Part shown: in pieces, positions 50,738 to 60,713 of the stretch
How positions within the stretch are numbered: the stretch's first letter is position 1
Layout of the letters: each line of letters starts with the position of its first letter
Assembly: GCF_000378245.1 (NCBI RefSeq)
Contig: NZ_KB899494.1
Span: 62,001-126,000 of the forward strand
DNA length: 64,000 bases
Origin: Aromatoleum toluclasticum ATCC 700605
Lineage (GTDB): Bacteria > Pseudomonadota > Gammaproteobacteria > Burkholderiales > Rhodocyclaceae
Reading direction: 5' to 3'
Notes under the pieces: generated by a model
Database searches by the model: none
Seen by the model: only the letters and a program-made list of their open reading frames with translations
Told to the model about the DNA's origin: nothing
Position numbers and translations under genes: made by a program

Positions 50738-51337
50738 TCAGCGTCGTCCGCTGACCGAGACCCGGCCGACGCGCTTGTCGAGCCGTGCGAGATCGTCGCG
50801 CAGCGCGCGCAGTTCGTCGCCGAGGGCGGCGAGCGCGCCGCGGGTGACGAGGGCCTGCTGCTCTTCCGCGAGATATTCGGCGAGGTTGCCGGTGAGGCCG
50901 GCCCATGCGCGTTCGTGCATCCGCCGCAGGCTCCCGGCGCCCAGGACCATGCGGTGCGCGACGATGTCGCCGAACACGCGCGACAGGTCTTCTTCCGCAT
51001 CCCAGCGCAGGTTGCGGAACAAGAAGCCGAGGGTGTCCGCGAGCTCGGCGTTGCCTTCGATGCGCACCGCGTTCATCGCCTTGTTGGCGTCGCCGCCGAT
51101 GAGGCCGGGAAGGGCCGCGAGCGGCAGCGACAGCGTAACACCCGGCTCGGCGTCAGCCTCGGCGTCGACGAGGTAGCCGGCGCTGTCGATCGCGAGCAGC
51201 AGTTCGACAGGCTCGGCGTGCAGGCGCGCACAGCGGCCGGCGTGCGGGGCGAGGCGTTCGCGTGCCCAGTCGGCGCGTGCTAGAAGATGGTTGATGGCGG
51301 CGAGTGCGCCGCGGGTGCCGAAATTCAGTGCGGACAT
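50738..51337 (-). CDS. ubiJ: Ubiquinone biosynthesis accessory factor UbiJ (SCP2 domain)
   Basis: A 199-residue protein with an N-terminal SCP2-type lipid-binding domain and a C-terminal helical end with leucine-rich coiled-coil character (ALGDELRALRDDLARLDKRV). UbiJ binds ubiquinone intermediates and supports the Ubi complex. Its location downstream of ubiE and the Tim44 gene on the same strand supports this. The usual next gene, ubiB, is absent; the atp terminator follows instead. Confidence 0.85.
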   Translation of the reverse strand: MSALNFGTRGALAAINHLLARADWARERLAPHAGRCARLHAEPVELLLAIDSAGYLVDAEADAEPGVTLSLPLAALPGLIGGDANKAMNAVRIEGNAELADTLGFLFRNLRWDAEEDLSRVFGDIVAHRMVLGAGSLRRMHERAWAGLTGNLAEYLAEEQQALVTRGALAALGDELRALRDDLARLDKRVGRVSVSGRR

Positions 51338-51366
51338 GTTCTCGATGGGGATGCGGCGGCGCGGAG

Positions 51367-52218
51367 TCAGGCGACTTGCTGGATACCGGCGACGACCCAG
51401 CCTCCCGAGCCGCCGAGCGGTTTGGTGAGGTGCCAGACTTCGTCGAAGGGCGCGGGCGCCGCGCCGGGCTCCTCACGCAACAGGCCGGTGAAGCGTACGC
51501 TGACGATGTAGCGTTGCGCCTCCTCTACGACCTCGAGGACCTGGGCGTTGAGCTCGACGACGTCGGTGCGTTGCGCGCTCATGCCGCGGTCGGCCATCTG
51601 CAGACGGATTTCGGCGTACATCTCGGGACTCGTGAATTCGCGGATGTCGTCGAGGTTGCCGGCGTCGTGGGCCGCTTGCAGGCGGATGAAATTGACCTTG
51701 GCCTGGCGGGCGAAGGCCTCGGCGTCGAAATCGTGCGGAAACGCGCGGGCGCCGGCACCTTCGTCGGCGCCAGAGAGGGCGGGAGCGGGCGAATCGGGTG
51801 TCGCTCCGCCGCCATGCACTGCACCGGCGTACTGCATACCCGGGGCGGCGCGCGATTCGTCCGCTCGGCGCGCAAGCATGCGGAACAGCGCGACCGCGGC
51901 GAATACGAGCAGGCCGATCATCACCAGGGAGCCAAACTCCTCGCTCAGGCCGAGGTGCGAGAACAGCGCGGCGAGGCCGAAACCGGCTGCGAGACCGGCG
52001 AGGGGGCCCATCCAGGAGCGTCGGGGCTGCGTCGTTGCGGTGGTGGGCTGCGAAGGCTGCGGCGCGGGCGTCGCGGACTGCCGGGGGGCCTGCTGCGGGC
52101 TGATCTGCCTTTGCATGCCCAAGCTGCTGCCACCGCCGAGGCGTCGCGCCTCGACGTCGGCGACGCCCAGGCCGAGGGTGAAGACGAGGGCGATGAGGGC
52201 GAGGACGGACTTCTTCAT
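51367..52218 (-). CDS. Tim44-like domain protein
   Basis: A 283-residue protein with a signal sequence or first membrane helix (VLALIALVFTLGLGVADVEA). A proline/glutamine-rich stretch follows, then two close membrane segments (about 75-115), a linker and a C-terminal Tim44-like domain (about 165-283, from FDAEAFARQAKVNFIRLQAA). Such proteins are often encoded beside ubiJ and ubiE in betaproteobacteria. A role in membrane or quinone-related processes is inferred, not shown. The ATG at 52218 is preferred; a GTG at 52230 is possible. Confidence 0.85.
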   Translation of the reverse strand: MKKSVLALIALVFTLGLGVADVEARRLGGGSSLGMQRQISPQQAPRQSATPAPQPSQPTTATTQPRRSWMGPLAGLAAGFGLAALFSHLGLSEEFGSLVMIGLLVFAAVALFRMLARRADESRAAPGMQYAGAVHGGGATPDSPAPALSGADEGAGARAFPHDFDAEAFARQAKVNFIRLQAAHDAGNLDDIREFTSPEMYAEIRLQMADRGMSAQRTDVVELNAQVLEVVEEAQRYIVSVRFTGLLREEPGAAPAPFDEVWHLTKPLGGSGGWVVAGIQQVA

Positions 52219-52288
52219 GGCTTGTGTCACTCCGTGGTGCGCGCGGTGCCGTCCCTCACGACGTGGCCGCGGCGGGCCGCGCCAGGGT

Positions 52289-53026
52289 TCAGACCTTGTA
52301 GCCGCGGTGCAGCGCGACGATGCCGGCGCTGAGGTTGAAGTAGTCGACCCGCTTGAAACCGACTTGTTCCATCAACGCCTTGAGTTCTTCCTGGGGCGGA
52401 TGCATGCGGATCGACTCGGCGAGATAGCGGTAGCTGTCGGCGTCGCCGGCGACCTTCTGGCCCATCCACGGCAGGATCTTGAAGGAGTAGAGGTCGTAGG
52501 CGGGGGAAAGCGGTCCCCATACCTTCGAGAATTCGAGCACCAGCAGGCGGCCGCCCGGGCGCAGCACGCGGCGCATCTCGGCCAGCGCGGCGTCCTTGTG
52601 CGTCATGTTGCGCAGGCCGAAGGCGACGGTCACGCAGTCGAACCAGTTGTCGGGGAAGGGCAGCTTTTCCGCATTGCACTGCGCGACCGGCAGAGCGTAG
52701 CCGCGGTCGAGCACGCGGTCGCGGCCGACCGAGAGCATGGCGTGGTTGATGTCGGTGAGCCAGACTTGGCCCTCGCGTCCGACGCGTTTGGCGAAGGCGA
52801 GCGAGAGGTCGGCGGTGCCGCCGGCGACATCGAGCACGCGGTCGCCGCGGCCCACGCCGGAAATCTGGATCGTGAACGCCTTCCACAGCCGGTGCAGGCC
52901 GAAAGACATCAGGTCGTTCATGATGTCGTACTTGGTGGCGACCGAGGAGAAGACCTCGGCGACGCGGTGCTGCTTCTCGCCTTCGGCGACGGTCTGGAAG
53001 CCGAAGTGGGTGGTCTTGTCGTTCAT
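52289..53026 (-). CDS. ubiE: Ubiquinone/menaquinone methyltransferase UbiE
   Basis: A 245-residue SAM methyltransferase for the C-methylation step of ubiquinone and menaquinone synthesis. Signatures are [18 protein letters not shown], the SAM loop [16 protein letters not shown] near residue 64, and the second family motif LEFSKV. The DUF971 gene lies two bases upstream and the Tim44 gene 70 bases downstream on the same strand. Confidence 0.96.
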   Translation of the reverse strand: MNDKTTHFGFQTVAEGEKQHRVAEVFSSVATKYDIMNDLMSFGLHRLWKAFTIQISGVGRGDRVLDVAGGTADLSLAFAKRVGREGQVWLTDINHAMLSVGRDRVLDRGYALPVAQCNAEKLPFPDNWFDCVTVAFGLRNMTHKDAALAEMRRVLRPGGRLLVLEFSKVWGPLSPAYDLYSFKILPWMGQKVAGDADSYRYLAESIRMHPPQEELKALMEQVGFKRVDYFNLSAGIVALHRGYKV

Positions 53027-53028
53027 GT

Positions 53029-53451
53029 TCAGTGCTTGTGGCCGCAGCCGTGCTTGGGCGCGGGCGGTGGGTTGTCGGCGGGGTCGCGGCTTGCCCCGGC
53101 CGCGGCAAGGCGGTCGAGGTACTCTTGCCACAGCGAGTCGTGCTGCGTGGCGAGCATGTGGAGGTAGTCCCAGGAATACAGGCCGCTGTCGTGGCCGTCG
53201 GAGAACACCAGCTTCACGGCGTAGTGGCCGACCGGCTCGACGTCGAGGAGTTCGACGTCGCGCTTGCCGACCTGCAGGGTTTCCTGCCCGGCGCCGTGGC
53301 CGCGGACTTCGGCGGACGGCGAATACACGCGCAGGTATTCGAAGGGCAGCGAGTACTGCTGCTCGTCGCCGAAGGCGATTTCAAGCACGCGCGACTTGCG
53401 GTGCAGCGTGAGTGCGGTGGGGATGGGGGTGTCGTCGTCGAGGCCGGCCAT
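53029..53451 (-). CDS. DUF971 family protein
   Basis: A 140-residue protein with the DUF971 fold, also found at the N-terminus of gamma-butyrobetaine hydroxylase. Typical parts are [23 protein letters not shown] and the [18 protein letters not shown] motif. The histidine- and cysteine-rich end GCGHKH could bind a metal. It sits two bases before ubiE. Function is unknown, and a link with iron-sulfur or quinone metabolism is only suggested by position. Confidence 0.88.
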   Translation of the reverse strand: MAGLDDDTPIPTALTLHRKSRVLEIAFGDEQQYSLPFEYLRVYSPSAEVRGHGAGQETLQVGKRDVELLDVEPVGHYAVKLVFSDGHDSGLYSWDYLHMLATQHDSLWQEYLDRLAAAGASRDPADNPPPAPKHGCGHKH

Positions 53452-53551
53452 GCTTGCCCCTGCTTGCGGATGGAGGGGGTGTCAATCATACCCGAATCGG
53501 CGTCGCCCGTGCCCTGCGGTGCCGGGAAGGCGCTTGTTGCGGGATCGTGAC

Positions 53552-53569
53552 CTGTCACAAAATCGTCAA
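53552..53569 (+). promoter_or_regulatory. Pho box upstream of phoB
   Basis: CTGTCAC, four A bases, then TCGTCAA matches the two-part 18-base PhoB site, the first half well and the second at its GTCA core. It ends about 40 bases before the phoB ATG, in line with autoregulation under phosphate limitation. Confidence 0.6.
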
Positions 53570-53610
53570 TTTCCTGCAATACACTGCGTGCCATGACATG
53601 GAGTGTGCAT

Positions 53611-54315
53611 ATGGCCGCGAACATCCTGCTTGTGGAAGACGAACCGGCGATCCAGGAACTGATTGCCGCCAACCTCGGACGTGCCGGGCATCATGTGGTG
53701 CGCGCCGGCGACGCGGAGACGGCGCAGCGCATCGTGCGCGACGCACTGCCGGACCTGGTGCTGCTCGACTGGATGCTGCCGGGGATGTCGGGCATCGAGC
53801 TGGCGCGCCGCTTGCGGGCGGACGAGCGCACGCGCGCGATCCCTATCATCATGCTGACGGCGCGCGGCGAGGAGCAGGACAAGGTCGCGGGCCTGGAGAT
53901 GGGCGCGGACGATTACATCACCAAGCCCTTCAGCCCGCGCGAACTGGTCGCGCGCATCAAGGCGGTGCTCCGGCGGCGCGCACCGCAGGCGACGGAAGAT
54001 GCCGTGGAGCTGGGCGGGTTGAGCCTCGATCCGGCGACGCACCGGGTCTTCGCCGGGGAGCAGCCGGTGACGCTGGGGCCGACGGAGTTCCGCCTGCTGC
54101 ATTTTCTGATGACCCATCCCGAGCGCGTGCATTCGCGCGCGCAGCTGCTCGACCAGGTGTGGGGTGACCATGTCTTCGTCGAGGAGCGGACGGTGGATGT
54201 GCATGTGCGGCGCCTGCGCGCCGCGCTGGAGCCGGTCGGTCATGACGGGCTGATCCAGACCGTGCGCGGCAGCGGTTATCGGCTGTCCGCGCAGCCGGCC
54301 GTGGCCGGCGTGTAA
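53611..54315 (+). CDS. phoB: Phosphate regulon response regulator PhoB
   Basis: A 234-residue OmpR-family regulator. The receiver has Asp53 in [11 protein letters not shown] and the switch lysine in [11 protein letters not shown]. The winged-helix domain includes [26 protein letters not shown] and VDVHVRRLR. It matches PhoB closely. The start at 53611 has GGAG seven bases before it; a longer start at 53593 would add six residues. phoR follows after 56 bases. Confidence 0.95.
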   Translation: MAANILLVEDEPAIQELIAANLGRAGHHVVRAGDAETAQRIVRDALPDLVLLDWMLPGMSGIELARRLRADERTRAIPIIMLTARGEEQDKVAGLEMGADDYITKPFSPRELVARIKAVLRRRAPQATEDAVELGGLSLDPATHRVFAGEQPVTLGPTEFRLLHFLMTHPERVHSRAQLLDQVWGDHVFVEERTVDVHVRRLRAALEPVGHDGLIQTVRGSGYRLSAQPAVAGV

Positions 54316-54371
54316 GATTCCGGCCTGGCAGCCTCGAGCGGGAGTTCCTCATCAGACGGGAAGCACGATAC

Positions 54372-55691
54372 GTGTGGGTGCAGGCCTTGCGCATGCTGGG
54401 CCTGGTGGCGCTGCTGGCGCTGATCGTAGGCGCGATCGGCGGCATGGTCGCGGCGTGGGCGATGGTGTTCGCGGGCCTGCTGGCGATGCTCGCCTGGCAG
54501 CTGCTGAACTTGCAGCGCCTGGTGGAATGGACGCATGCGCCGGTCGGGGCCCCGCTTCCACCCGGCGTCGGTATCTGGGCGCACATCTTCTACGACCTGG
54601 ACCGGCGTTCGCGCGCATCGCTCGATCTGCGCGAGCGCCTGACGGACGCGCTGGACCGCTTCCACGAGGCGAGCCAGGCGATGCCCGACGGGGTGTTGTA
54701 CCTGTCGGCGAACGGCCGCATCGAGTGGCTGAACCGCAAGTCGGAGCAGCACTTCGGCATCGACGGGCGGCGCGACCACGGGGTGCTCGTGACGACGCTG
54801 GTGCGCGAGCCGGAGTTCGTGCGTTTCCTGCAGGCGGGCGACTACGCCGAACCGCTGGTGCTGCATTCGACGCGCCGGGCCGGTCTCACGCTGCTGCTGC
54901 AGGTGGTGCCCTTCGGCGACGAGCAGAAGATGGTCGTGTCGCGTGACGTCAGCCAACTGGAGAAGTTGGAGACGATGCGGCGCGACTTCATCGCCAACGT
55001 GTCGCACGAGTTGCGCACGCCGCTGACGGTCGTGACGGGCTTCCTCGAGACGCTGATCGACGGTCGCGACGATTTCGCGCCCGAGGACGTGACGAACTTC
55101 CTGCAGCTCGCGCTGGACCAGTCGCTGCGCATGCAGACGCTGATCGAGGATCTGCTGACCCTTTCGGCGCTGGAGACGGGCGCGCCGGCGGCGGTCGAGC
55201 AGCGCGTGGATGTCGCCGCGCTGGTGCATAGCATCGCCGAGGACACGCGCCTGCTGTCCAACGGCCGGCACGAGATCGAGGCCGACATCGATGCGCGTGC
55301 GGGCTGTGCGACGCTGCTGGGCAGCGAGAAGGAGCTGCGCTCGGCGTTCGCGAACCTCGCCAGCAACGCGGTGCGCTACACGCCGTCCGGCGGGCGCATC
55401 CGCTTGAGCTGGACCTGCAGCGATGGCCGCGGGGAGTTCGCGGTCGAGGACAACGGTATCGGCATCGCCGCCGAGGACATCCCGCGCCTGACCGAGCGCT
55501 TCTATCGCGTCGACCGCGGACGCTCGCGCGAGACGGGCGGCACCGGCCTGGGGCTGGCGATCGTCAAGCACATCCTGTCGCGCCATCAGGCCGAGCTGCG
55601 CATCGTCAGCGAGCCCGGCGCGGGGAGCCGCTTCAGCGCGCGGTTCCCGGCTTCGCGCCTGAAGCCTGCGATTCCAGCGTCTCGTAGCTGA
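54372..55691 (+). CDS. phoR: Phosphate regulon sensor histidine kinase PhoR
   Basis: A 439-residue kinase with two close N-terminal membrane segments (residues about 7-50), a PAS domain (about 100-190, from LDRFHEASQAMPDGVLYLS) and a kinase core. The phosphorylated histidine is His212 in FIANVSHELRTPLT. The ATPase domain has NLASNAVRYTP, DNGIGI and GGTGLGLAIVKH. There is no large periplasmic domain, as expected for PhoR. The start is GTG with a GGGAAG site. Its last 59 bases overlap the convergent gene that ends at 55633. Confidence 0.94.
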   Translation: MWVQALRMLGLVALLALIVGAIGGMVAAWAMVFAGLLAMLAWQLLNLQRLVEWTHAPVGAPLPPGVGIWAHIFYDLDRRSRASLDLRERLTDALDRFHEASQAMPDGVLYLSANGRIEWLNRKSEQHFGIDGRRDHGVLVTTLVREPEFVRFLQAGDYAEPLVLHSTRRAGLTLLLQVVPFGDEQKMVVSRDVSQLEKLETMRRDFIANVSHELRTPLTVVTGFLETLIDGRDDFAPEDVTNFLQLALDQSLRMQTLIEDLLTLSALETGAPAAVEQRVDVAALVHSIAEDTRLLSNGRHEIEADIDARAGCATLLGSEKELRSAFANLASNAVRYTPSGGRIRLSWTCSDGRGEFAVEDNGIGIAAEDIPRLTERFYRVDRGRSRETGGTGLGLAIVKHILSRHQAELRIVSEPGAGSRFSARFPASRLKPAIPASRS

Positions 55692-57273
55692 CCTGCACGA
55701 AATCGGGGCCGCGCAGGATCGGTTTCGTGAGCCGCAGCTGGTAGCGCTCGGCGCCGTCGGCGACCTCGATGACCCGCTGCGGCTGGAACCATTTCGCGGG
55801 CAGGACAATCGACGCTCCCGCTTTCAGCGCCGGCGTGGGGGGCAGCAGGAAGGCTTCGAGGAAGGCTTCGTGCAGATTGCTCGAGAGGCCGAACGGGCGC
55901 ACGGCGACGACCCGCGGCAGGCCGGAGAGTACCTGCACGCCCGCTTCCATGACGCCGTCGGCGCGATACATCAGCCAGCTGAGCTGAGCCAGCAGGAAGT
56001 GCTCGCCGTCGGGCGGGCGGATGCCGACGAGCTGATGGTGTTCGAGGCGATGCGTGTGGGGATCCTGGTACAGGCGGAAGCCGCTGACCGAATGATCCGC
56101 GACCTGCCAGTGTTCACAGCGGAAGCCGAGCCGTGTTGCCGCACGCAGACGCTCGTTCTCGTTCCAGCGCGGGTTGTGGGCGCGGGTGACGCGTTCGCCG
56201 AAGGTGAGCAGCGAGATGTCGCTGCGCAGGCTGCGCTGCGTCGCGTAGATCGGGGGCTGTTCGAAAGGCTTGCCGCTGACGTGGAAGGCGATCGACGGCC
56301 AGCCGACCGTGAGTTCGGCGCGCCCCTGCGTGCCGCGCCGTGGGAAACGTCGTCCCGCGGAAGCGAGACCCCAGGGGCGGTACAGCGACAGCAGCAGCCG
56401 TGCGCAGGCGTCGACGGGGCAATCGGCACCGAGCCCGAGTGAGGAGGGGGTGACGCCCTGCTTGAACTGCTTGAGTACGGCCTTGATCTGGCCAGCGAGC
56501 TTGCTGCCGTCGAAGCGGCGCAGCGCAGCGGATGGCCTGAGCACGCCGAGCGGGCGAAGGCCGTGGTCGGCGCCGAGGTCGAGTCCGTAGGCGGCCGGTT
56601 GCGGGCTTTCGCCGTCGGGCGCGCCGAGCAGCTCGCAGTAGGGGGCGAAGCGCTGTGCCCAGCGGCACACCCAGCCGAGGTCGCGCTCGCTGCGGCCGTA
56701 GGGGTTGGCGAGGTCGACGAGCAGCACGGCGACAAAGGCCTCGGCCGCACTTTGCGCCTTCCAGATGTCGTTGAGTGCGTCCGGGACGCGGCTGGTGGCG
56801 ACGCCGAGCGCCTCGGCCGCGCAGAAGCTGTCATGCAGCGCGGTCCAGGTGCCGCGGGGGATCGAGCGGTGGGCCCGGAAGTATTCGAGCGGGACCATGC
56901 CCGCGTAGTGGATGCGCCGTTGCGCCAGCAGCGCGCCCTGGTCGGCGGGCAGGATCTCGGCACCGCTCGCGCGTGCGACGTGCTCGTAGGACCGGGCCAT
57001 GGCCTGCCACAGCGCGACGACGCTGCGTAGCGTCTCGTTCTCGACGCTGTCGGGCGGCAGCGGATGGGCGGCGTAGCGGCTGGCCATCGCCGACTGGGCG
57101 AGAGCGATGTGCGGACGCGCCGCCTCGAGGATCGCGAGGTGCTGCTCGGGCGCCGGCGGCTTGCGCAGCAGCGCCGGCACCATCTCCGACAGGAGTCGGT
57201 GGGTCTCGTCGATGTTCAGCGGATGCAGCCTGTTCAGCAGCTCCAGGCACTCGACGGGATCGTGATAACCCAT
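55633..57273 (-). CDS. Conserved protein of unknown function with possible PilZ-like C-terminus
   Basis: A 546-residue soluble protein. The N-terminal two thirds are helical, beginning MGYHDPVECLELLNRLHPLN. The last 140 residues include RVVAVRPFGLSSNLHEAFLE and a beta-rich end (LPAKWFQPQRVIEV), which could be a PilZ-like fold, but the classic PilZ arginine motif is not clearly seen. Similar long proteins occur in betaproteobacteria as uncharacterised genes. It begins 47 bases after the HIT gene on the same strand and runs 59 bases into the 3' end of phoR on the other. Confidence 0.7.
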   Translation of the reverse strand: MGYHDPVECLELLNRLHPLNIDETHRLLSEMVPALLRKPPAPEQHLAILEAARPHIALAQSAMASRYAAHPLPPDSVENETLRSVVALWQAMARSYEHVARASGAEILPADQGALLAQRRIHYAGMVPLEYFRAHRSIPRGTWTALHDSFCAAEALGVATSRVPDALNDIWKAQSAAEAFVAVLLVDLANPYGRSERDLGWVCRWAQRFAPYCELLGAPDGESPQPAAYGLDLGADHGLRPLGVLRPSAALRRFDGSKLAGQIKAVLKQFKQGVTPSSLGLGADCPVDACARLLLSLYRPWGLASAGRRFPRRGTQGRAELTVGWPSIAFHVSGKPFEQPPIYATQRSLRSDISLLTFGERVTRAHNPRWNENERLRAATRLGFRCEHWQVADHSVSGFRLYQDPHTHRLEHHQLVGIRPPDGEHFLLAQLSWLMYRADGVMEAGVQVLSGLPRVVAVRPFGLSSNLHEAFLEAFLLPPTPALKAGASIVLPAKWFQPQRVIEVADGAERYQLRLTKPILRGPDFVQVSYETLESQASGAKPGTAR

Positions 57274-57320
57274 GGGTTCTCCGTTGTGCGTTCGGTCCGT
57301 GCGTGGCGGGCACGCAGGAT

Positions 57321-57743
57321 TCATCCGGCGGTCTGTTCGGTGAGCATCGCGATCAGCGTCGCGGCGAGAGTTTCCACCGGCGGGGCCGCGCGCTGCGCGC
57401 CGGTGCGCTGCGGCGCGCTCCACACCGACTGCGGGAAATGGGCATCGTCGGCGAAGCGCGGGATCACGTGCCAATGGACGTGCGGGACCATGTTGCCGAG
57501 GCTCGCGAGGTTGATCTTGTCCGGGCGCATCAGCTGGCGCAGCGCGGCCTCGGTCGCAAGCACGACGTTGAGGAGGTGGCGCTGTTCGCCGGCGTTGAGG
57601 TCGGTCATTTCGGCGACGTGGTGGTTCCACACGACGCGGCAGAAGCCGGGATAGCCGGGTTCATCGACGAGGATGACGCGGCAGCTGCCGTCGCGCCAGA
57701 CCAGGGTTTCGTTGGCAGCCTGACACAGCGGGCAATCGGTCAC
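57321..57743 (-). CDS. HIT family nucleotide-binding hydrolase
   Basis: A 140-residue histidine-triad protein. The catalytic pattern is HVHWHVIPR with His88, His90 and His92. Members hydrolyse nucleotide phosphates or phosphoramidates. CPLC at the N-terminus could bind zinc. The specific substrate is unknown. Confidence 0.92.
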   Translation of the reverse strand: MTDCPLCQAANETLVWRDGSCRVILVDEPGYPGFCRVVWNHHVAEMTDLNAGEQRHLLNVVLATEAALRQLMRPDKINLASLGNMVPHVHWHVIPRFADDAHFPQSVWSAPQRTGAQRAAPPVETLAATLIAMLTEQTAG

Positions 57744-57812
57744 GGGTTTCCCCTTCGGAGCTATGGTGAAAATCGGACTTTAGCCTTTCGGCATGAAGCT
57801 GCGAAGTGAAAT

Positions 57813-58634
57813 CTACACGCTGCCTGCGCCGGCGGCGGGATTGCCGGCGATGGTCGTCGCTTCGCCCAGCGATTCGATCGCGCCGTGGCGGAACGCGAGC
57901 AGGGTGCCGGGCGGGATCGGGTGCCACACCTCGTTGTCGGTCAGCGGCGCGGTCGCGATCACCGCGACGCGGTCGGCCGGGGTCGTGAGCCGGCTGAAGT
58001 CGACGCTGAGGTCCTGATCCGAGAGGTGCGCGGTCGCGAACGGTGCCTGGCGGACAATGTAGGTGAGCCGCGTCGAGCAATGGGCGAAGAGGTATTCGCC
58101 GTTCGACAGCAGGAAGTTGAACGGGCCGTGTGCGCCGATGCGGATCGCGAGGCGGCGCAGGGCCGCATGCAGCGCTTCGGGCGGGGGCGGGCCGTCGGGG
58201 AATTCGGCGGCGAGGTGCTGCAGGATGTCGCAGAACGCGGTTTCGGAGTCCGTGCTGCCGACCGGCAGGAAGCGGCCGTCGAAGTGCGGTGCGTAGTCGA
58301 GCAGGTTGCCGTTGTGCGCGAAGATCCAGTAGCTCCCCCACAGCTCGCGCTGGAAGGGGTGGGTGTTGTCGAGCGTGACGTGACCCTGCGTGGCCTTGCG
58401 GATGTGCGCGATGACGTTGAGCGAGCGGATCGGGTAGCTGCGCACCAGCTCCGCGACCGGCGACGAGGCGCTGGGCTGCGGGTCGAGGAAGACGCGCACG
58501 CCGCGTCCCTCGAAGAAGGCGATGCCCCAGCCGTCGGCGTGCACGTCGGTGGCGCCACCGCGCGCCTGGAAGCCGGCGAACGAGAAGCAGATGTCCGTCG
58601 GCACGTTGCAGTTCATTCCGAGGAGCTGGCACAT
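57813..58634 (-). CDS. Class II glutamine amidotransferase (YafJ-like)
   Basis: A 273-residue protein with the N-terminal nucleophile Cys2 (MCQLLGMNCN). It also has the glutaminase motifs HADGWGIAFFEG, AHIRKATQG and FAHNGNL. It lacks a synthase domain, so this is the stand-alone YafJ type whose acceptor is unknown. The ATG at 58634 is fixed by the need for Cys2. It follows gatB on the same strand after a 38-base gap. Confidence 0.92.
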   Translation of the reverse strand: MCQLLGMNCNVPTDICFSFAGFQARGGATDVHADGWGIAFFEGRGVRVFLDPQPSASSPVAELVRSYPIRSLNVIAHIRKATQGHVTLDNTHPFQRELWGSYWIFAHNGNLLDYAPHFDGRFLPVGSTDSETAFCDILQHLAAEFPDGPPPPEALHAALRRLAIRIGAHGPFNFLLSNGEYLFAHCSTRLTYIVRQAPFATAHLSDQDLSVDFSRLTTPADRVAVIATAPLTDNEVWHPIPPGTLLAFRHGAIESLGEATTIAGNPAAGAGSV

Positions 58635-58672
58635 CGCGCGTCCCCCGAGCGTGTTGCGGTGAATGGGTGGTT

Positions 58673-60142
58673 TCAGCCTTCCAGCTTGCGCTTCAGCAGT
58701 TCGTTCACCTGCGCCGGGTTGGCCTTGCCCTTGCTCGCCTTCATGACCTGGCCGACGAGCGCGTTGAAGGCCTTTTCCTTGCCGGCACGGAATTCCTCGA
58801 CCGACTTCTGGTTTGCCGCGAGCACCTCGTCGATGATCGCCTCGATCGCGCCGGCGTCGTTGGTCTGGCGCAGGCCCTGGGCCTCGATGATGGCGTCCGC
58901 CGCATTGGCGCTCCCTCCGCCCTCGCCGTTCCACAGGGCTTCGAACACCTTCTTGCCGATGTTGTTGGAGATCGTGCCGTCGCCGATGCGGGCGATGAGG
59001 CCGGCGAGTTGCGCGGGCGAGACCGGGGAGGCGGAAGCGTCGAGTTCGGCCTTGTTCAGGCGCGCCGCGAGATCCCCCATGACCCAGTTCGCGCAGGGCT
59101 TGGCCAGCGCGACGCCGGCGGCGTCGACGGTGGCCTGGTAGAAGGCGGCGACTTCCTTCGACGCCGTGAGCGTCGTCGCGTCGTAGGCGGACAGACCCAG
59201 TTCGTCGATGAAACGCGCCTTCATCGCGTCCGGCAGTTCGGGCATCTCCGAAGCGACGCGGGCCTTCCACTCGGGCGAGATCACCAGCGGCAGGAGGTCC
59301 GGATCGGGGAAGTAGCGGTAGTCGTGGGCGTCTTCCTTCGAGCGCATCATGCGCGTCTCGCCGCTGTCGGGGTCGAACAGCACCGTCGCCTGCTGGATCT
59401 TGCCGCCGTCCTCGATGGTGTCGATCTGCCACTGCACCTCAAAGTCGATCGCCTGCTGCAGGAAGCGGAAGGAGTTCAGGTTCTTGATCTCGCGGCGCGT
59501 GCCGAGCGGCCCGCCCGGGCGGCGCACGGAAACGTTGGCGTCGCAGCGGAAGGAGCCTTCCTGCATGTTGCCGTCGCAGATGTCGATCCAGCGCACCAGC
59601 GCGTGCAGCGCGCGCGCGTAGGCGACGGCCTCGGCGGACGAGCGCATGTCGGGTTCGGAGACGATCTCGAGCAGCGGCGTGCCGGCGCGGTTGAGGTCTA
59701 TGCCGCTCATGCCGTGGAAGTCCTCGTGCAGGCTCTTGCCGGCGTCTTCCTCGAGGTGGGCGCGGGTGAGCTGCACGGTCTTCTCGTACGCTTTGTCGCC
59801 CTCGCCGACGCGGATCGTGATTTCGCCGCCCTGCACCACCGGCAGCTCGAACTGGCTGATCTGGTAGCCCTTGGGGAGGTCGGGGTAGAAGTAGTTCTTG
59901 CGCGCGAACACGCTCTTCGGCGCGACGTTCGCGCCGATCGCCAGGCCGAAGCGGATTGCGCGCTCGACCGCGCCGCGGTTGAGCACCGGCAGTACGCCGG
60001 GCAGCGCGATGTCGACGGCGCAGGCCTGCACGTTGGGCGCGGCGCCGAAGGCGGTGCTGGCGCCGGAAAAGATCTTCGACGCGGTGTTGAGCTGGGCATG
60101 CACTTCCAGCCCGATGACGACTTCCCAATCCGATCTGCTCAT
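58673..60142 (-). CDS. gatB: Aspartyl/glutamyl-tRNA amidotransferase subunit B
   Basis: A 489-residue kinase-like subunit that activates Glu- or Asp-tRNA for amidation. Family motifs are [10 protein letters not shown] near the start, [14 protein letters not shown], the [13 protein letters not shown] segment, and [12 protein letters not shown]. The C-terminal helical and YqeY domains are present. With GatA and GatC it supplies Gln-tRNA or Asn-tRNA where the direct synthetase is lacking. It is separated from gatA by a lipoprotein gene. Confidence 0.97.
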   Translation of the reverse strand: MSRSDWEVVIGLEVHAQLNTASKIFSGASTAFGAAPNVQACAVDIALPGVLPVLNRGAVERAIRFGLAIGANVAPKSVFARKNYFYPDLPKGYQISQFELPVVQGGEITIRVGEGDKAYEKTVQLTRAHLEEDAGKSLHEDFHGMSGIDLNRAGTPLLEIVSEPDMRSSAEAVAYARALHALVRWIDICDGNMQEGSFRCDANVSVRRPGGPLGTRREIKNLNSFRFLQQAIDFEVQWQIDTIEDGGKIQQATVLFDPDSGETRMMRSKEDAHDYRYFPDPDLLPLVISPEWKARVASEMPELPDAMKARFIDELGLSAYDATTLTASKEVAAFYQATVDAAGVALAKPCANWVMGDLAARLNKAELDASASPVSPAQLAGLIARIGDGTISNNIGKKVFEALWNGEGGGSANAADAIIEAQGLRQTNDAGAIEAIIDEVLAANQKSVEEFRAGKEKAFNALVGQVMKASKGKANPAQVNELLKRKLEG

Positions 60143-60169
60143 ATTCGTATCTCTGGTTTTCTCACGCGG

Positions 60170-60706
60170 TCAGGTGCACTGGCCGCTGGTCCGGTCCACG
60201 AGGATCGGCCATACGTATTCGAACGTGCCGCGGGTGCAGCGTTTCGCGCATTCGGAGAATGCCACGGTGACCTGTTCGCCCTGTTCCCACATGCGCACCG
60301 TGCAGCCGTCGCGGGCCTGCAGTTCGACGTGCGGCTCCTTGAGCACCTGCTTGAAGTCGGCGAGGTCGAACTGGCAGCTGCCGCGCTTGGGCACTTCGAC
60401 CTTCGCGGCGAAGGCGCGCACTTCGGAGTAGCTGACGTCGAGCACGGCGCTGCCGCCGTAGCCGACTTCGTCCTTGAAGCGGCAGTCGGTCTTGATCGAG
60501 AGCGGACGCACCGGCATCGGTTTGAGCCGGCCGCGCTGCAGGGCGCGCGTGGGGGCGGCTTCGGCTGCGGCCTGCGCGGCGGATTGCGTCGATGAGGGCG
60601 CGGTCGCGGCGGGTTCGGCCTTGCGCTCGGGCGGCGTCGCGCAGGCGCCGAGCAGCAGGGCGGCGGCGAGCGCGGCGGCGCGGAGGGCGGGATGAAGGCG
60701 GCGCAT
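60170..60706 (-). CDS. Lipoprotein of unknown function between gatA and gatB
   Basis: A 178-residue protein with a lipobox LLGAC (Cys22) and an alanine-rich linker. The folded C-terminal part has six cysteines (for example CRFKD, GSCQFDL, DGCTVRMW and ECAKRC) that could form disulfides in the periplasm. It starts seven bases after the gatA stop and ends 27 bases before gatB, so it is cotranscribed with tRNA amidotransferase genes although a functional link is not apparent. No family is recognised. Confidence 0.8.
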   Translation of the reverse strand: MRRLHPALRAAALAAALLLGACATPPERKAEPAATAPSSTQSAAQAAAEAAPTRALQRGRLKPMPVRPLSIKTDCRFKDEVGYGGSAVLDVSYSEVRAFAAKVEVPKRGSCQFDLADFKQVLKEPHVELQARDGCTVRMWEQGEQVTVAFSECAKRCTRGTFEYVWPILVDRTSGQCT

Positions 60707-60713
60707 GGGACGC

